A DNA stretch of 64,000 nt from Marsupella aquatica (Eukaryota > Marchantiophyta). Shown one piece after another: positions 48,524 through 61,395 of this stretch. The translations under genes and the position numbers were made by a program. The notes beneath the pieces were generated by a model. That model worked only from the letters and a program-made list of their open reading frames with translations. It ran no database searches and had not been told where the DNA came from. The stretch lies in assembly GCA_973895155.1 (NCBI GenBank), contig OZ316894.1:3472001-3536000 (forward strand), read 5' to 3'. Every line of letters begins with the position of its first letter. Within the stretch, counting starts at the first letter, position 1.

Positions 48524-48568
48524 GCCTCGCCTCGCCTCGCCTCGCCTCGCCTCGCCCTCGCCCTCGCC
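48524..48568. repeat. CCTCG pentamer run
   Basis: About seven near-perfect pentamers, followed by two CCCTCG hexamers. Not present in the shorter copy at 30.1 kb. Confidence 0.9.
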
Positions 48569-48575
48569 TGCATGC

Positions 48576-48664
48576 GGGACGGGAGGGGAGTGAGGGAGGG
48601 GAGGGAGGGGGGTGAGGGAGGCGAGGGAAGGGAGTGAGGGAGGGGAGAGGGGGAGGGGAGGGGA
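48576..48664 (+). repeat. G-rich purine tract with G-quadruplex potential
   Basis: More than ten runs of three or more G lie within about 90 bases, separated mostly by A, GA or TGAG. The short loops make intramolecular quadruplexes plausible on the plus strand. The matching place near 30125 has only two short G-runs. Confidence 0.8.
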
Positions 48665-48945
48665 TGGCCCGGCCCTGCCTGTCACCACCTGTCTCTTGTC
48701 TTGCCTGCCTGCCTGGCTGCTCTCGCTTCGTGTGGCCTGCTTGATTCACGCACGCGGATGCTCGCCGGTGCGTCTTCGTTCCTCGCGTGGCTCTACGAGG
48801 CTACGATGGACTACTGCTGCTGCAGTGCTACTGCTGCTGATGTTGGTGCTGGGTGACGCTGACGAGCGAGAGGCAGGGGTTGGTTGTGGAAATTGTGTTG
48901 TGTTGTGTAGTGAGGGACGACGAAACGCGGAAGGAAGCGAAGGTC

Positions 48946-49005
48946 GCTTGGCTTGGCTCGACTCGACTCCGCTCGGCTCTGCTCGGCTCGGCTCGGCTCG
49001 GCTCG
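48946..49005. repeat. CGGCT pentamer run
   Basis: Repeated TCGGC units with a few variants; the copy in unit A (30350-30370) has only one or two units. It lies in the presumed 5' leader of the DHHC gene. Confidence 0.85.
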
Positions 49006-50894
49006 TTCGCTGGCCCGGTTACCGGAGAGACGGAGAGAGAGAGGAGGGAGGGCGAAGAAGCCAACGAACGTTTTAGTCAAGCGAAATCAGAGATCATCCA
49101 CTTCGGAAAAGGTCGGGGGAGAGGAGGAGGATTAGTCGAAGACCGGGGCCTGTCGAGATCGCTCGCTCGGTAGTTGTGAGTGAGGGAGTGGATGAAGGAT
49201 ACGGGGGACTGTTTCTTTGAACGCGATCGAGTGGGCAGGGGCGAAGAAGCCGATTCACCACTGGAGCGAGGTTCGGGACTTGTGTTGGGGGCGGCGGAGG
49301 ATTGAACGGAGGGATGATAGCGGGGCTCTTTCATTGAACGCCGCGGAGTGGCTATGGGGGAAGGGGACGAATAGGAGGAGAGGTTGAGGTCTTCCGGTAT
49401 TGGTGAGTGACGGAAAGTTTGGAAAGCATCATTATTGGCAGCGGTGAAGAGGTCATCAGAGCAGGGATGTGAAAGTGGAAGCACGGTAGCAGCGAACAAA
49501 AGGTGGTGGACGTTGCGCGAGAGGGGGAGTGATCAGGTCATCGGGGGTTTGAAGATTGTGGTATTCTTGCATTAGGACAGCAACGACATATGAACTGTCT
49601 GGAAGAACGACTGCCTCGGGACATGTGCGACTTCCTTCCTCTCGCTTTACCACTCCTGCCCTCCCCTGTCCTTCTGGCTCGCCTCTGATGCTTGGGTCTG
49701 TGTCGCTTGTTGATTGTGAAGCTCGATGGAGTGGGACGGCGTAGGGGGTGCAGTAGTTAGGTGTGCGAAGGAGAGGTCACTCAATGTGTCTCGTCATCCA
49801 AAGGGGTGGTATAGCTGGGCCAAGAAATTAGGTTTGGGGCCTGCAGTAGAAGTCTCAATGACCATATACTTCGCTTCATTTTCTTGACTGTGGATAATGC
49901 CCCTCTCCTTCTCTCCCTTGTGATCGTGTTCTTGCCGAAGACCAGGGGAGGCCACACTCAAGGCGTATACCCCGCTGTGGAAACAATCAGACAGATAGTA
50001 GGCCATTTTTCTTGGCATACGTTGGGTTTTTTTCGCGTGCTGCGATGTCTGTATATGTCCACATACTCACTTGTTTTCAGTTGGCCGCTATGTTCAGGCA
50101 ATCGTATTTGCTCTTCTCGATGTTGTGAGTAGGATAATTCATAACTTTATCATTTTGATGCCGTCCAGTTATCGTTTCTGCCTTTCTATCTGATTGCCTT
50201 TTGCTATGACTAGGCTCTGTCTTCTCTCTTACTGCCCTCAGCAGTCGATGGTCTTATTTGTGAGTTACGTCTGGATTCTTGTTATATCACCGACTACATG
50301 TTGTGTTGGACACCTGCCTGCCATAGATCCTTTCTGCGTTTCTGCTGTTCAGCATTTCTGTCTGGAACTGACAATGATTCGATAATACGTTCAGGATATG
50401 AATGACGACCTAGGGAACCGGCTTGCGTCTATAGTAGTACAGCTAAGGAAACGGAGGAAGATGAGCCGTGCTGACGAGGAGGCTTGGTATTGGATACAAA
50501 TAAGGCAGCCATGCGTAACCGGCGCATCAAAAGTACGGTAGAGTTGAAAGATCCCGCTCTATATTACCACAGGCTTTCTTTGCTTCGGGGATTGAGAACA
50601 TGAGGAGAAGGACGTATTAGTTAGTAAGGTGGGAGCGGAAAGCACACCCAGACGACATGTGTGTGATGACACAGCGCCTTTCTGGAGGAGGGGCGTGGTT
50701 GCAAATGCAAGAGAATATGCTGTGATCTTGAACCAGAGTGGTTATCGGGGGTCGTCGAGATTGAGAATTTGATGCAGCAGGCGGAGGCACGGGCTGTGGT
50801 TGGTACAATTTGATAAGCAGGAAATTTGGTGAGGCGATAATATACGATTTGTTCTCGGCATCTGCTACGGGGATCCCCAGTGAATGAAAGGCCA

Positions 50895-53800
50895 ATGGCT
50901 CTGACTCAACCGGGTTGGACTGGTAACGAACAGACGCAGAAAAGCAACATGGGGAAGCGCGTTTATCAAGTGTGGAAGGGCAGCAATGTAAGCGTCTCAC
51001 TGCATTACTTAGGTTGCTATGCCCACTGCATCTGTTACGTTGGCGTATTGGCAGTGAACGTTGTCGTAATGAGGCTGGCCACGTATTCGTTCTTGTCATC
51101 TGTATTACGACATTGAGCGGCCAGCTTCCATCCCATTACGCATAAGTGAATGACCTCCACTCACGGTAGTTACAGTTGCATGTGAGGATGTGATGTTGGC
51201 ATTTGCTTGCTTGCTCATCGTCAACCAAAAAGCTTTTATCCTGATTGCACTCCAGTGTAAGCAGGTGGAAGCATTTACTCGCGGCTTCGGGCTTGTGCCC
51301 AATTTCTGCACAGGTGGTTGCCAAAGTCATTGGAGTGTTTTGTTCGTCGGTATACTACCGATGGAGGAGTAGGGACTCGTGGTTGCATTGTTTAGACTCT
51401 TACAAAGATTGTTCTTTAGAAATGCCAACGTGTCTTAGTTGGAGTTGTGCCTTCCTGGACCGTCTCGGTTCTGAACGCGAGGGCCCGAACTGCAGTGTCC
51501 TTTCCTACATGCTGTACCTTCTCATCTGTTGACGTTTTCTTTTCATTTGTACCTTGAGATATCGTTGTATGCCCCCTGTGACTACATGAGAAGATGGAAG
51601 GTGGAGGGCCTTCCTTAGCAGCTCATTGTGACTCATGGCACCGAATAGTTTGCATGCTGCTTTCAGCGCAGCTGAGCTGCAAATACGATTCTTGTGGCTC
51701 TGAAGCAGTTTGTACAATGGAACGTATTTTCGTTGCTCTAAATGAGCACTCCTGCAGGGTCCTAATCCGGTGATGGACAACCATTCTTCTTCCCGAGTGG
51801 CTCTTCATGCAGTGCGTGAAATTCTGATCGCCTTTTTGGTCTGTGTCCTGCAGAGGTTTTTTCTTTGTGGGAGATTGATTTTTGGACCAGATGTGCGGTC
51901 GTTGGTGGTAACTGTGTTCCTCATCGTCGTGCCGATTGCTTGCTTCTGCGTGTGGGTGGCTAGGGATCTGCGTCATCAATACACGGGAGGGATCTGGATC
52001 CTAATTGCTGCTTGCGTTTTCACCGCTATTGTGAGTTGCTTCCCCTCTTTGGAATGCATGTGGGTTTGTATCGGATCGAAGCTAGGGTTGGTATCTTCCA
52101 GTATTCGATATTATCCTTGATCGCCTTCTCACTCTGGGAATTTGACCATCATGTTAGGTTTATCTGCTGACGTGCTCCCACATTCAGTTCTCTGGTTTTT
52201 GTTGGGTTTGGAAGTGTTTCTCTGACCAGTCTATTGATGGTTGTTTGGATACTTCAGGTACTTTTTCTGCTCCTTCTCACGTCGGGCCGTGATCCTGGCA
52301 TCATTCCTCGTAATGCTCATCCACCGGAACCAGAGGAAGAATTTGACGGACAATCGCCTGCTGACTGGGGAGGGGGACAAACTCCAAGGCTACGGTTGCC
52401 TCGAACGAAGGATGTCGTTGTGAATGGTGTTGTGGTTAAGACAAAGTATTGTGAAACCTGCATGCTGTATCGACCTCCTAGATGTTCCCATTGCTCGATC
52501 TGTAACAACTGTGTGGAGCGATTTGATCATCATTGTCCATGGGTTGGACAATGTATTGGCCAGGTTCGTTTTCACGAAAGTGCTTCCAAGATTGCGTAGC
52601 CGTCTTGGTCCTCGTCAATATTGCATCTCTACCGTCTATGTGGACAAGATTTTTTCTGGTATTATGAGTTCCGGGTATGTGTTTGGTTTGGTTTGTCAAG
52701 CAGTGATTTTTAGCGGGTGTATATTTTGTTACCAAGCTTTTCAGCTGATGAGGTCGAAGTCGTTCAGCAAATGTTGTTGGCGTGGTACTGTTCACGAAAC
52801 TGTATTGGGTCTACTTCACGTCTCGATCTTATCGTAAGTCGTTGTTTTTGAAAGTCACTAACAATATGCATTTGCTCCTGCAGCGAAATTATCGCTTCTT
52901 CTTCATGTTCGTCTCGTTGACGACATTGCTCTGTATTTACGTCTTTTCCATGTGCGCCTTATATATCAAGGTTCTAATGTATCCAAACGGCAGTCACGGC
53001 AAACGAACTGTGTGGAGAGCGCTGGGGAGAAGTCCGGCTTCTGTTGTCTTGATGGTGTACTCATTCATTTCAGTCTGGTTCGTTGGCGGGCTCACGTTAT
53101 TTCATCTCTATCTCATTAGCACTAATCAGGTACGTTGTTCTCGCCTGTTTTTTGGGTGGACTTGGTTACGACTAATAGATGCAATGTCTTAGCTAAAAGT
53201 TCTAGCTGTATTGTTCGTGAATCTTAGCTGTGTTGTGTGAGAATAGACTGACCAATCTAGCAGTGGAGCCTTGGTTTGGTCTCCTTTGGTTCAAGTACTT
53301 GCCCACTCGACACTACAATCCTGCCGGTGCTTTGTGGAACTTCCCGTGTCAGGACCCATTGCGTGCTCTGCATATCACCTTTGTTATCCATCCTTCAACG
53401 GCTAGACTGACTTTCAAAAATTCGTGGGCATCTTACACAGACTACTTACGAGAACTTCCGCTATCGGTACGATAATAAGGTGAACCCCTACAATCGCGGA
53501 GTTTTTAGTAACTTTCGGGAGATCTTTTGCACCGATATCCCAGTTTCCAAAAACAAGTTTCGTGAGAGGGTGCAGCAGGAGAACCAATCTCGTAACGTGA
53601 GCACTGTCTCTGGAGAAACCGGAGACATTCATGGTACTAGCATCTCGAAAGGAGGAGGGGGCGACGTAGAGATGGGTTCGCAGCAAAAGTGGCAGATTGG
53701 CGGAGAGCATGGCATTGGGCCTGAACATCATGAGGACTTGCATGCCAGGATAAGTACAGGTAGTGAGCTTGGTTTGGAATCCAAGGACGGCTTCGACGAA

Positions 53801-53989
53801 AATTTTCCACTAGATCGCAATCTGGCGGGAGATGGTGAAACTAGAGCCACGCATCCAAGGCGTTCCAGCTGGGGTCGGAAAAGTGGTAGTTGGGAAATTA
53901 CTCCGGACATCTTAGCTATGGCCCAGGGTGGGACTGGGGCAGAGGGCAGTCGAGTGAATGGGGATAGCACCCCTCCAGGCAACAGATAA
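50895..53989 (+). CDS. DHHC-type protein S-acyltransferase (palmitoyltransferase), five exons
   Basis: This enzyme would attach palmitate to cysteines of target proteins at Golgi, vacuolar or plasma membranes. Exons: 50895-50987, 51854-52030, 52258-52563, 52884-53129, 53441-53989; all GT-AG and phase 0, 456 residues. Exon 1 ends [11 protein letters not shown]. Exon 2 continues [17 protein letters not shown] with two membrane spans running into exon 3 and the conserved [12 protein letters not shown]. The cysteine-rich domain [18 protein letters not shown] leads to DHHC at residues 180-183 (codons 52525-52536). Exon 4 holds two more membrane spans; exon 5 begins with the TTxE motif (TTYE, 275-278) and [11 protein letters not shown]. 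It ends with a Ser/Gly-rich tail containing [15 protein letters not shown], typical of plant PATs. The catalytic tetrad is intact. The start is the first ATG in frame; upstream frames are open but lack an ATG. Confidence 0.92.
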
Positions 53990-55796
53990 TGATGGAACTA
54001 GTGCAAGGTGTTATCACGTGAAGACCTTCTGTTAGTCAGTTGCTGTGGAACGGGAAAATTGAGCTTCCTACTTGATTTCGCATGCTCCGGTCAGGGTATG
54101 GCACCGCATCGAAAGAAACCCGCGCAGAGAGATGCAGAGAAGTTTCAATTGATTTCAGCTGTGAACATTGTAGAGTAAGGGTAGGGCCAGTAGGCCCAGG
54201 CTTGCTGGCACTCATTCGGCAGCTTTTTGCTACAGTGCCATTGCACTTATTTCTGAAGGCCTCTGTTCTTGGATACACGAGCAGTTATACAAAGTCAATT
54301 AATTGAGCGTTCAATTATTGAATTGCTAGCGTCTGACATGACTTTTGGTAAAGGGTCTCCAAGGCAACGTGTGGCAATTTATTCCGTTGTTGGCCACCCC
54401 TCTTAGTAGCAGATTGGCAATGGTCAGCCGGATATGTTTTGGTAGTGAAAGAGCGTCTCATGTCTTTGAAATATATTTGTAGCATGTAGATTTAGTTCAT
54501 GAACTGTCTGCAATTGCTGCAGCCTCTTCTAATTCAACAGTTTATTAGCAAGAGTGAGGTTTGGGTGTGGGATACGGTTTAGTCTTGCTTATAACGTACT
54601 TGACATCGGACCCCACTGTAAATGACATTGAGAGGACTGTATCCGGGCTTGGATGCGACTCTGGGAGGGAAGTCTACGGGAATGCCAAAGCCTTGAACGG
54701 AGGAAATTAATGCGGCTTGCAGTGGATGACATGAGTCTACAGTAGCTTTCCGGAAGCGTCTTCAGAGGAAGAGAACTGACTACTTGATACCGATTGTCGG
54801 ACATGATCATGTAGATGTTGGCTTTCAAATTTGATTTCTGATCTTTTAGAAGACCGAGGTAATGTCTGTCTCCTTGGGAGGTCTCAGGTAGTTTCGAAGT
54901 AAATGTTGCAGATTTGTTCTGAAGCAACTGTAATGTAATGTAGTATTGGAATGTGTCCTTGTATTACACTGGCATACGAGTGGTTTTCTCAATTGGGAAA
55001 AGGTGGAAATGGCAGTCACTTAATTTCAGATTCGAAATGTTTATAAGGGAAGACTGGCGTCGCTGGTTGTTGTCCATGATGACGAATGTGTGTTATTCCG
55101 CTGTACAATGCACACACCTTTATGGGTCAGATTCTGAGCGATGTCTCCCTTCGAAATGACAAATGGTCTGTTCTGTACCCTACCTGTACCACCTCGGTAG
55201 CAAGCGTTATCTTGTCCGATTTGTATATCAAGCTTAGAATCCGGTTAGTGGGTCAGCCTTGATGTTTAGTCTGTAGAGGCTCACGATTAGGGTGATTGGT
55301 GGTGCTTTTGGTACGGCTTATGATGGCACTTACGTAAATGGTTCTGTTACGAGGCACTTATTACTCAGCGCAGGGAACTATTTCTGGTAGTGCTAGTATC
55401 TTCAAATCAACTTGAGTCAAAAAAACATTATAGTCCATGTTCCGCTCCTTGGGCCCCATCGCTGTTGTTGATTTCCTGCTTTTTTGCTGATTGTGAAACT
55501 TCTGCTTTTCCCCAAAAGACTCACAAAATCAGAACTGGCAGAAGGTCACCTGTGAGCGACGGAACTTACGGGACATAGCGGAGATGAATTTCGAAAGTTC
55601 GCAAGGATGCTACACATCAACTCTAATGCAAAAGGTTCTGGGAAGTTTCCGAAAGTGATCTTTCGTGTCGAGGGTGAATACGACTCATGAGTATCTACAT
55701 GTACGGGTTGTTGAACGATCCAGCTACAGGTGTTAGCCATGGGATGCGATTTATGAAAACCTGGATGTGCATAGCTGGGAAAGACAAGGTAAAGAG

Positions 55797-55908
55797 TGAA
55801 AAATGCAGAAAATTGTCTCCTCGCTTTTGTACGTTCCGAACAGGTAAAGTAGACGAAAATGCAGAAAATGGTCTCCTCTCTTATGTACGTTCCAAACTTG
55901 CAGCTTGC
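55797..55908. repeat. 57-base tandem duplication
   Basis: Units start at 55798 and 55855 with GAAAATGCAGAAAATKGTCT and share a TGTACGTTCCRAAC end. Confidence 0.8.
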
Positions 55909-56535
55909 TCAGACACGGCATGAATTTTGAGTAAACGATATGTACTCTCGATAGCATGCACAGTTGTTGCTGAGATCAGGCGGGAGAAGTACGTGCTCTG
56001 AATTTCGTGCACAGACAATGCACAGGTCGCCAGACAATGCAGCAGAGGTATGAGAGAACAGTCGATTGGTCCCTTGTTCAACTCAATAGCTCCACGATAT
56101 TATAGAAATTGTCTAAAATTAAAATAACTGGTCTCTTTACAGCATGATACTGACTCACCAACGGACTGCACCTCCCAGGACAACAGCGGCAACTCGAGAC
56201 TGGAGAACTTCTACATCATGACCTGTGCTCTGTGCACCTCTGACCGTATGTAGATTTACAAGGGAGTATGAAACTTGTGGAATGATAGGAGGGACAGGGA
56301 GAGAAAACTAGCCTCGCCCCTTCTTTCCCACTTCTGCTCTCAGCTGCATGGCGACTAACCCGTTCCAGAACTTGGCTTGAGCCACACAGTCAGCAAAGAC
56401 GGGGATCAAGATGTCCCAACATTTAACCCACAAGAAGTCCCCAGATGGACCTCCTGTGGAGCATTACAGTAGCGCCTGAAGGCACTGTGCGGCAATGCAA
56501 AATATAACGAAAATGCGCATGAAAAGTAAATGATT

Positions 56536-56680
56536 TGATCCCTTTGCATTGGGTGCTCAACTGTACATTCTTATTTCATTTGGCCAGTTTTCGAGAAACT
56601 AATGTATTTGATCCCTCCTCATTGGGTGCTCAAAGGTATATGCTTGTTTTATTTAGCCAGTTTTCCAAAAACCAAAGCCT
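56536..56680. repeat. 73-base tandem duplication
   Basis: Units start at 56536 and 56609 with TGATCCCT, then CATTGGGTGCTCAA, and end with GCCAGTTTTC. Confidence 0.8.
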
Positions 56681-56844
56681 GGATGGACTGAGGCATTGGC
56701 CCTGCCCATCCCCGTGGGTAGCCTAAAGTCATCACCCAGTTTACACCGGAGAAAAAAGGACCAAATGCATTTTGGATGGATTTTGCGAAGGATATTTCAC
56801 AAAGCCTCCCTAAGTAAGTTGGGCCTGAGCAACGAGGACACGTC

Positions 56845-56870
56845 TTTGTTGTTGTTGTTGTTGTTGCTGC
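56845..56870. repeat. TTG trinucleotide microsatellite
   Basis: Seven TTG triplets in a row ending in CTGC. Confidence 0.9.
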
Positions 56871-56905
56871 AAAACTTTGCTTAGGACATCCCGAGTAAGC
56901 TGCAT

Positions 56906-57030
56906 GACAACAATGCTGAACTTTGTTCTCACAAACATTGAGATAAGGCCAACAAGTCTTGCTCATGACAGCAACACTAAACTTTGTTCTCACAAAGATT
57001 GAGATAAGGTCAAAAAGTCTTGTTCAAGCA
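56906..57030. repeat. 61-base tandem duplication
   Basis: Units share AAACTTTGTTCTCACAAA (from about 56919 and 56980), then ATTGAGATAAGG and AAGTCTTG. Confidence 0.8.
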
Positions 57031-60000
57031 CCAGCAACTGATGCTACCCAACACCAGGTAAGCTAACTGATACAGGGTGCATACAGTCAAGAGACTCTGG
57101 AGATCACATTTCTTGACTGGTTTATTAGAGTAAAACCCCTAAAAGGTACTATCTGAGTCTTTTTAGATGTTCTGCCAGAGTCCATTCCAGCTTTGCTACT
57201 TTATCCAGGCTCAACAGCCAACCAGCCAGCCAGTCCATCCAAGCTTAATTTTTCAGTTCTCATTTAAAGTGCCAAAATGCAAAGGGATGCCTTTTTAATA
57301 AATACTGCTTTGCTATCGTATTGTTCTATGTTTGTGTAAAGTACCAGGAAACTCTTCAAATATTGTACAATGCAACTTTAGTGCAGAGTGTCCCCAACCA
57401 CTTGGTATGCCTTTAATCTCCAAGGTACCCAGGTGTCTTTTAAACCACCACTAGCCATGATAAAAAGCTGGATCCACCAGGTTTCACCATTAAAGGTAAT
57501 TTTTCCCTGAAATTGTGGAGCAGATTTGCACTGGAGGGGATAGGAGTGAGTGGAATATATGGCCAGTGGCGATTTTAATACAAGGAGGCCTCTAAAGTTA
57601 CCATAGTACCCATGCAGTGGGTTAAATGTAAGCACAGTAGAGCCTTCTATGCATTATTCACTGCCAGGCTAAAGTCCTGACCTGCGCTAAAGTTGGTTTC
57701 ACCCAAGAACACATGTTTTGGTTGCACAAAAGCTAGGCAAATACCCGGGGAAAATATGGAATTCCCAACATCCGTCCATTCCCACGTCCATTTTGGGGCA
57801 TCTGTTTTGGCACTCCAAAATTGCAGTTTTTCACAACAGAATCTGAATCTTGGATTGTATGCCTTAGAAATAATATTGTGGTGAGCAAACTGAGAAGTGC
57901 TACCACACTTCTTGTTTTGTCTGTCATGGTGTTGAAGTATGCTGCTTTGCATACTTTGCATATACTAAGCCTCACAAAACATGTATCAAGCAAATTTGTT
58001 TCACAACCGTAGGAAGGAAATTAACACCGTTGCAAATGTCCCATGAGAAAATTCCACTGGGTTAATTCCTAACTTGTGGGAAACCGAGAAATGTTTGCAC
58101 TATCAAAAACATAGGAAACAAACAACATTTGCAAGTGTGCCATAAGCTAGAAGAAGTTCTTCATAGGTTGCACTGAAATACACAGTCCTTCAAGAACAGA
58201 TGATCCCTTCAGAGCACATTGAGAGGATAGGCACTTCCCAATCTTTTCAGCCTTTTAGGAGTACAGACGAGATACAATATTCAAAGCTTGATCACATTGT
58301 ACCTATCTGCAAACCTAGTGTGACATTTCACAGAACTTTGAAAACATTGTCAAAAGTTTCTAAGAGGCTTTGGATAATTGTCAAGCAAAATAAAATCTTT
58401 CAAAATGCTTGTTATGTACAAACTACTATGGTTTATGTACTTTTAACAAATTCACCTTGTAACCAGTGCCACAGTTAATCTTTGGCCAGAAACTTATTTG
58501 TTGATGACAACCCTACCACCAATCAGGAATCAGTTTAGGGTTTCCCCCAAAAATGCAAGAGAACCCCTTTACACAAAATTCTCCACTAGTCTCTGTCTGT
58601 CAAGCAAAAGAACAAAACAATCCTAGACAGTCTGCTGCAATTGCAAGGAGTTCAGTTGGTAGCAGCTGACAAATGAAAAGTTAGGAAGGACAAACCAAAA
58701 ACACAACTGCCCTGTGCACACCATTATGAGTGTTATTAGAGTATGTCATGTTGTATGAGTTCAGGATTTTCATATGTGTGCTATATATGAGCCAATAGGG
58801 TTTAGTTTACGTCTAGCGGGATAGTTATCCCTTGTGGTGTCTCAAAGGCCTCATCTTTTGATGTTGAGCCTTTGAGCACAAGCTTTGGTGGCTCAACATT
58901 TGAATGTGTGACTCGGATGCGCATGATCAAGGGTGTGTTGTCGGTGTCCATCGCTGTTGGCGTCGATCGTTGTTTGAGTATGTTGTGTAGCGATGTGGAT
59001 GCGCACGACAGTCCTCACAATGATGCGTACCAACATGTTTTTCAGTACATTCAAAAATAATATTGGAAAACATTTTTATTTTATTTTTAAATGGGAAATT
59101 GCCTAGGGCAAGCTATATAAAAATGGAAAATGGACATAAAGCCTGGATGGTCTGGCAAAAAATTACTCAGGCAACACCTTTTACAAATTTGATTGAATCA
59201 GGACCTATAAGGGCTTGACTGGTTGCAGCCAGTTTGTTGCATATGCCCAAACTACTTCGGCCGTCTGTCACAAAAGTGGTTTCCTGCTCAAGTGGTTATT
59301 TCTCAATCATGCCCAAATTACTCATAAAAGCTAAGCATTCTTCCCACAAGAGATTACTAGACACGTACTCATGCCCAAACTACTCAGGGCGCCCTTTGCT
59401 AAGGTGGAGCATTCCCTGACAATTGATTTATGAGTTTGACCATTTTCACGATCTTAAAATGGAGAAAATGATCTTAGAAAAATCTCAAATGTTGGGAGGT
59501 ATTAAGTTTGATAGATCAAGCAAAGATCCGAACCATGTCTAAATTAGTTTGTGGACCTACCATCCCATAACTCTAAGTATAGCAATTGCTTAAATTCAAT
59601 GGGGGACAAATGTTTAAGATATTTTTAAGTGTTGTATCAAAGTTATGTGCCCTGTTGCATGAGTCTTATTTAACCACCTATGATTATGTGAACATAGTAG
59701 GTGGGATCATGGAACATAGTAGGTGGGATCATGAAACAACTTAGTTGGAAAATGAAGCCATTTGGATCTCCATATTAGTGCTCATCCTCGTGCTCATCCT
59801 ACTTCCCCCTAAGTAATTTCAAATTGCCTGTACCTTCATGACCATTGAAGCTAATTGTGTGGACCAGCTTCAATCTTGGATCCTTTCCATGTTGTGATTC
59901 ATTATTATCTCCTACTTGTTTTTTAATTATTGTCTAATTATGAACCCAACCCGAACATTCCAATACAAGAGCGTTATCTCTAATTATTTTTTATTCCAGT

Positions 60001-60039
60001 CAACATTTTATAGTAGTTAACTTGAAGTTTGAGTGGAGA

Positions 60040-60950
60040 TGGCCCTCAACTGATTTTCAATGGCTCCCTCATCTATCGATGGTATGCTTAGAATGCTTAG
60101 AAAGAGTTTGGAAAGAATTTTTCATTGAACCTAATATTGTCAAATTTTGGCAAGTATTGAAGATCTCACATATTGTTGAATTACTCTACACTTCCTTGAA
60201 TGTCATCAAATATATTGATTTCAAATAATAATAAAACCTTTCAGGCTTAGAATTCTTAGTAAGTTTTCAAAGATCTTTTCAATGAGCCTAACATTGTTAA
60301 AGTTCATGAGGGATTAATTAAAGCGGGTTCTGAATCTTCATACCCCTCCTTGAAAGTACAGCCATGTCATCAGCAAAACATGATTTCAAATTTCTCACAC
60401 ATCTCTCAATGAAACGTTTTGAGCTAAACACTTAGAAGAGTTTTAGAAAATCAAAACATTGAGAATGAGTCTAAAATTGACAAATTTTGTTAAATACTAA
60501 AAGATAGGTAAGTAATTTAATAGATTTCTCTAGGTTTGCAATGAGCCTCACATTGATAGATTTTGTCAAGTGCTAAGGAGATCATTAACTTCCAAATTTT
60601 AGTCTCAGATTGGTAGATTTTGTGAAGTACCACTGACATGAGGTTTAGAATTTCTCAATATTTCCAATGAGTGTGACATTAAGAGATTTATTCAAGTCAT
60701 ACAAAGATCATGAGTTCATGAATTCTTTCCAACATATATTGAGTCTAAGACAAATTTCATGTTGGATCTTGTTGATTACTAAAGAGATCATGAGTTTTTG
60801 AATGTCTCTAACTTTCTAGTATGCAACATTGAGAGTTTTCATCAAGTACTGAAGAGATCATGAGTTTCTAAATTTCTCTAGCTTTCAAATGATGAACAGA
60901 TTTTGTCAAGTTCTAAGGAGGCTATGTATTTTGAACCAGCCTAACTATGC
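60040..60950. repeat. degenerate AT-rich tandem array, unit about 90-110 bases
   Basis: A theme recurs about eight times: AATGAGYCTAACATTG, then AGATTTTGTCAAGT, then a CTAARGAGATCATGAG-like stretch and TTTCTAAATTTCTC. Copies are strongly diverged with uneven spacing. Similar phrases occur at 38780-39070. Open frames are not conserved across units. Confidence 0.6.
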
Positions 60951-61395
60951 AAATAAACAAGGGGGTCCACAGATTAATGTTTATGAAGAAGACTTCCAAT
61001 TTGAATAGATGAATTTCGGTCAATAAATGTAATCCTGCTTGATTCATAAATACATTCTCAAAATCTCAAATCATAAACAATTGTGTTTGTTTTTTATTGA
61101 AAACATCATTGTTCCTATTTGTTACCCAACCTGATGATGTGCCTCAACAAGGTGCTGGTGATTTTGGAATGAGCTTCCCATGGGGGTCTATCATAAATGC
61201 ACAAATCTACCAAAAACTAGCAATTTGCAATTGGTTGGGAGCTTGGAAACCTATTCAACACATACTTAACAAAACCAAAACATCCTTTCAGAAACAACTA
61301 GTCAATTTACTTTGCTGGTTCATGACTTTACATCATCCATGAGGAAGGGCAAACAACTAGTCTACTTTGCAGTGAAAACTGGTTCATTACTTTGG

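Larger units (their letters stand above)
34680..49780. repeat. segmental duplication, unit B (eroded)
   Basis: This is the second copy of 4730-30720, in direct orientation. It is shorter because the counterpart of about 10.4-24.5 kb is missing. It also holds extra sequence at 39745-41025 (SANT-like gene) and 42190-46290. Gene fragments it carries (RTCA exon 2, DUF1350) are broken, so unit B is the decayed copy, at least on the left side. Confidence 0.85.
48400..50894 (+). promoter_or_regulatory. upstream and 5' leader region of the DHHC gene
   Basis: This has the look of a plant promoter and leader: CpG-rich, with simple tracts. It includes a CCTCG pentamer run (48524-48568), a purine tract of G-runs (48576-48664) and a CGGCT pentamer run (48946-49005). 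A shorter version of 48630-49780 lies at 30130-30720. No TATA box is evident. Several leader introns are possible before the ATG at 50895. Confidence 0.5.

Noticed and set aside
48359-49173. Several long open frames on both strands with Arg/Pro/Ser-rich translation
   Set aside because: They are produced by CCTCG, G-run and CGGCT simple repeats that stay open in several frames.
51190-51372. Open frame beginning with a hydrophobic stretch between DHHC exons 1 and 2
   Set aside because: It lies in an intron whose flanking exons join perfectly to the family sequence; no domain is seen.
58720-59060. Possible solo LTR-like segment
   Set aside because: No TG...CA ends with a target duplication and no second copy in the window were found.
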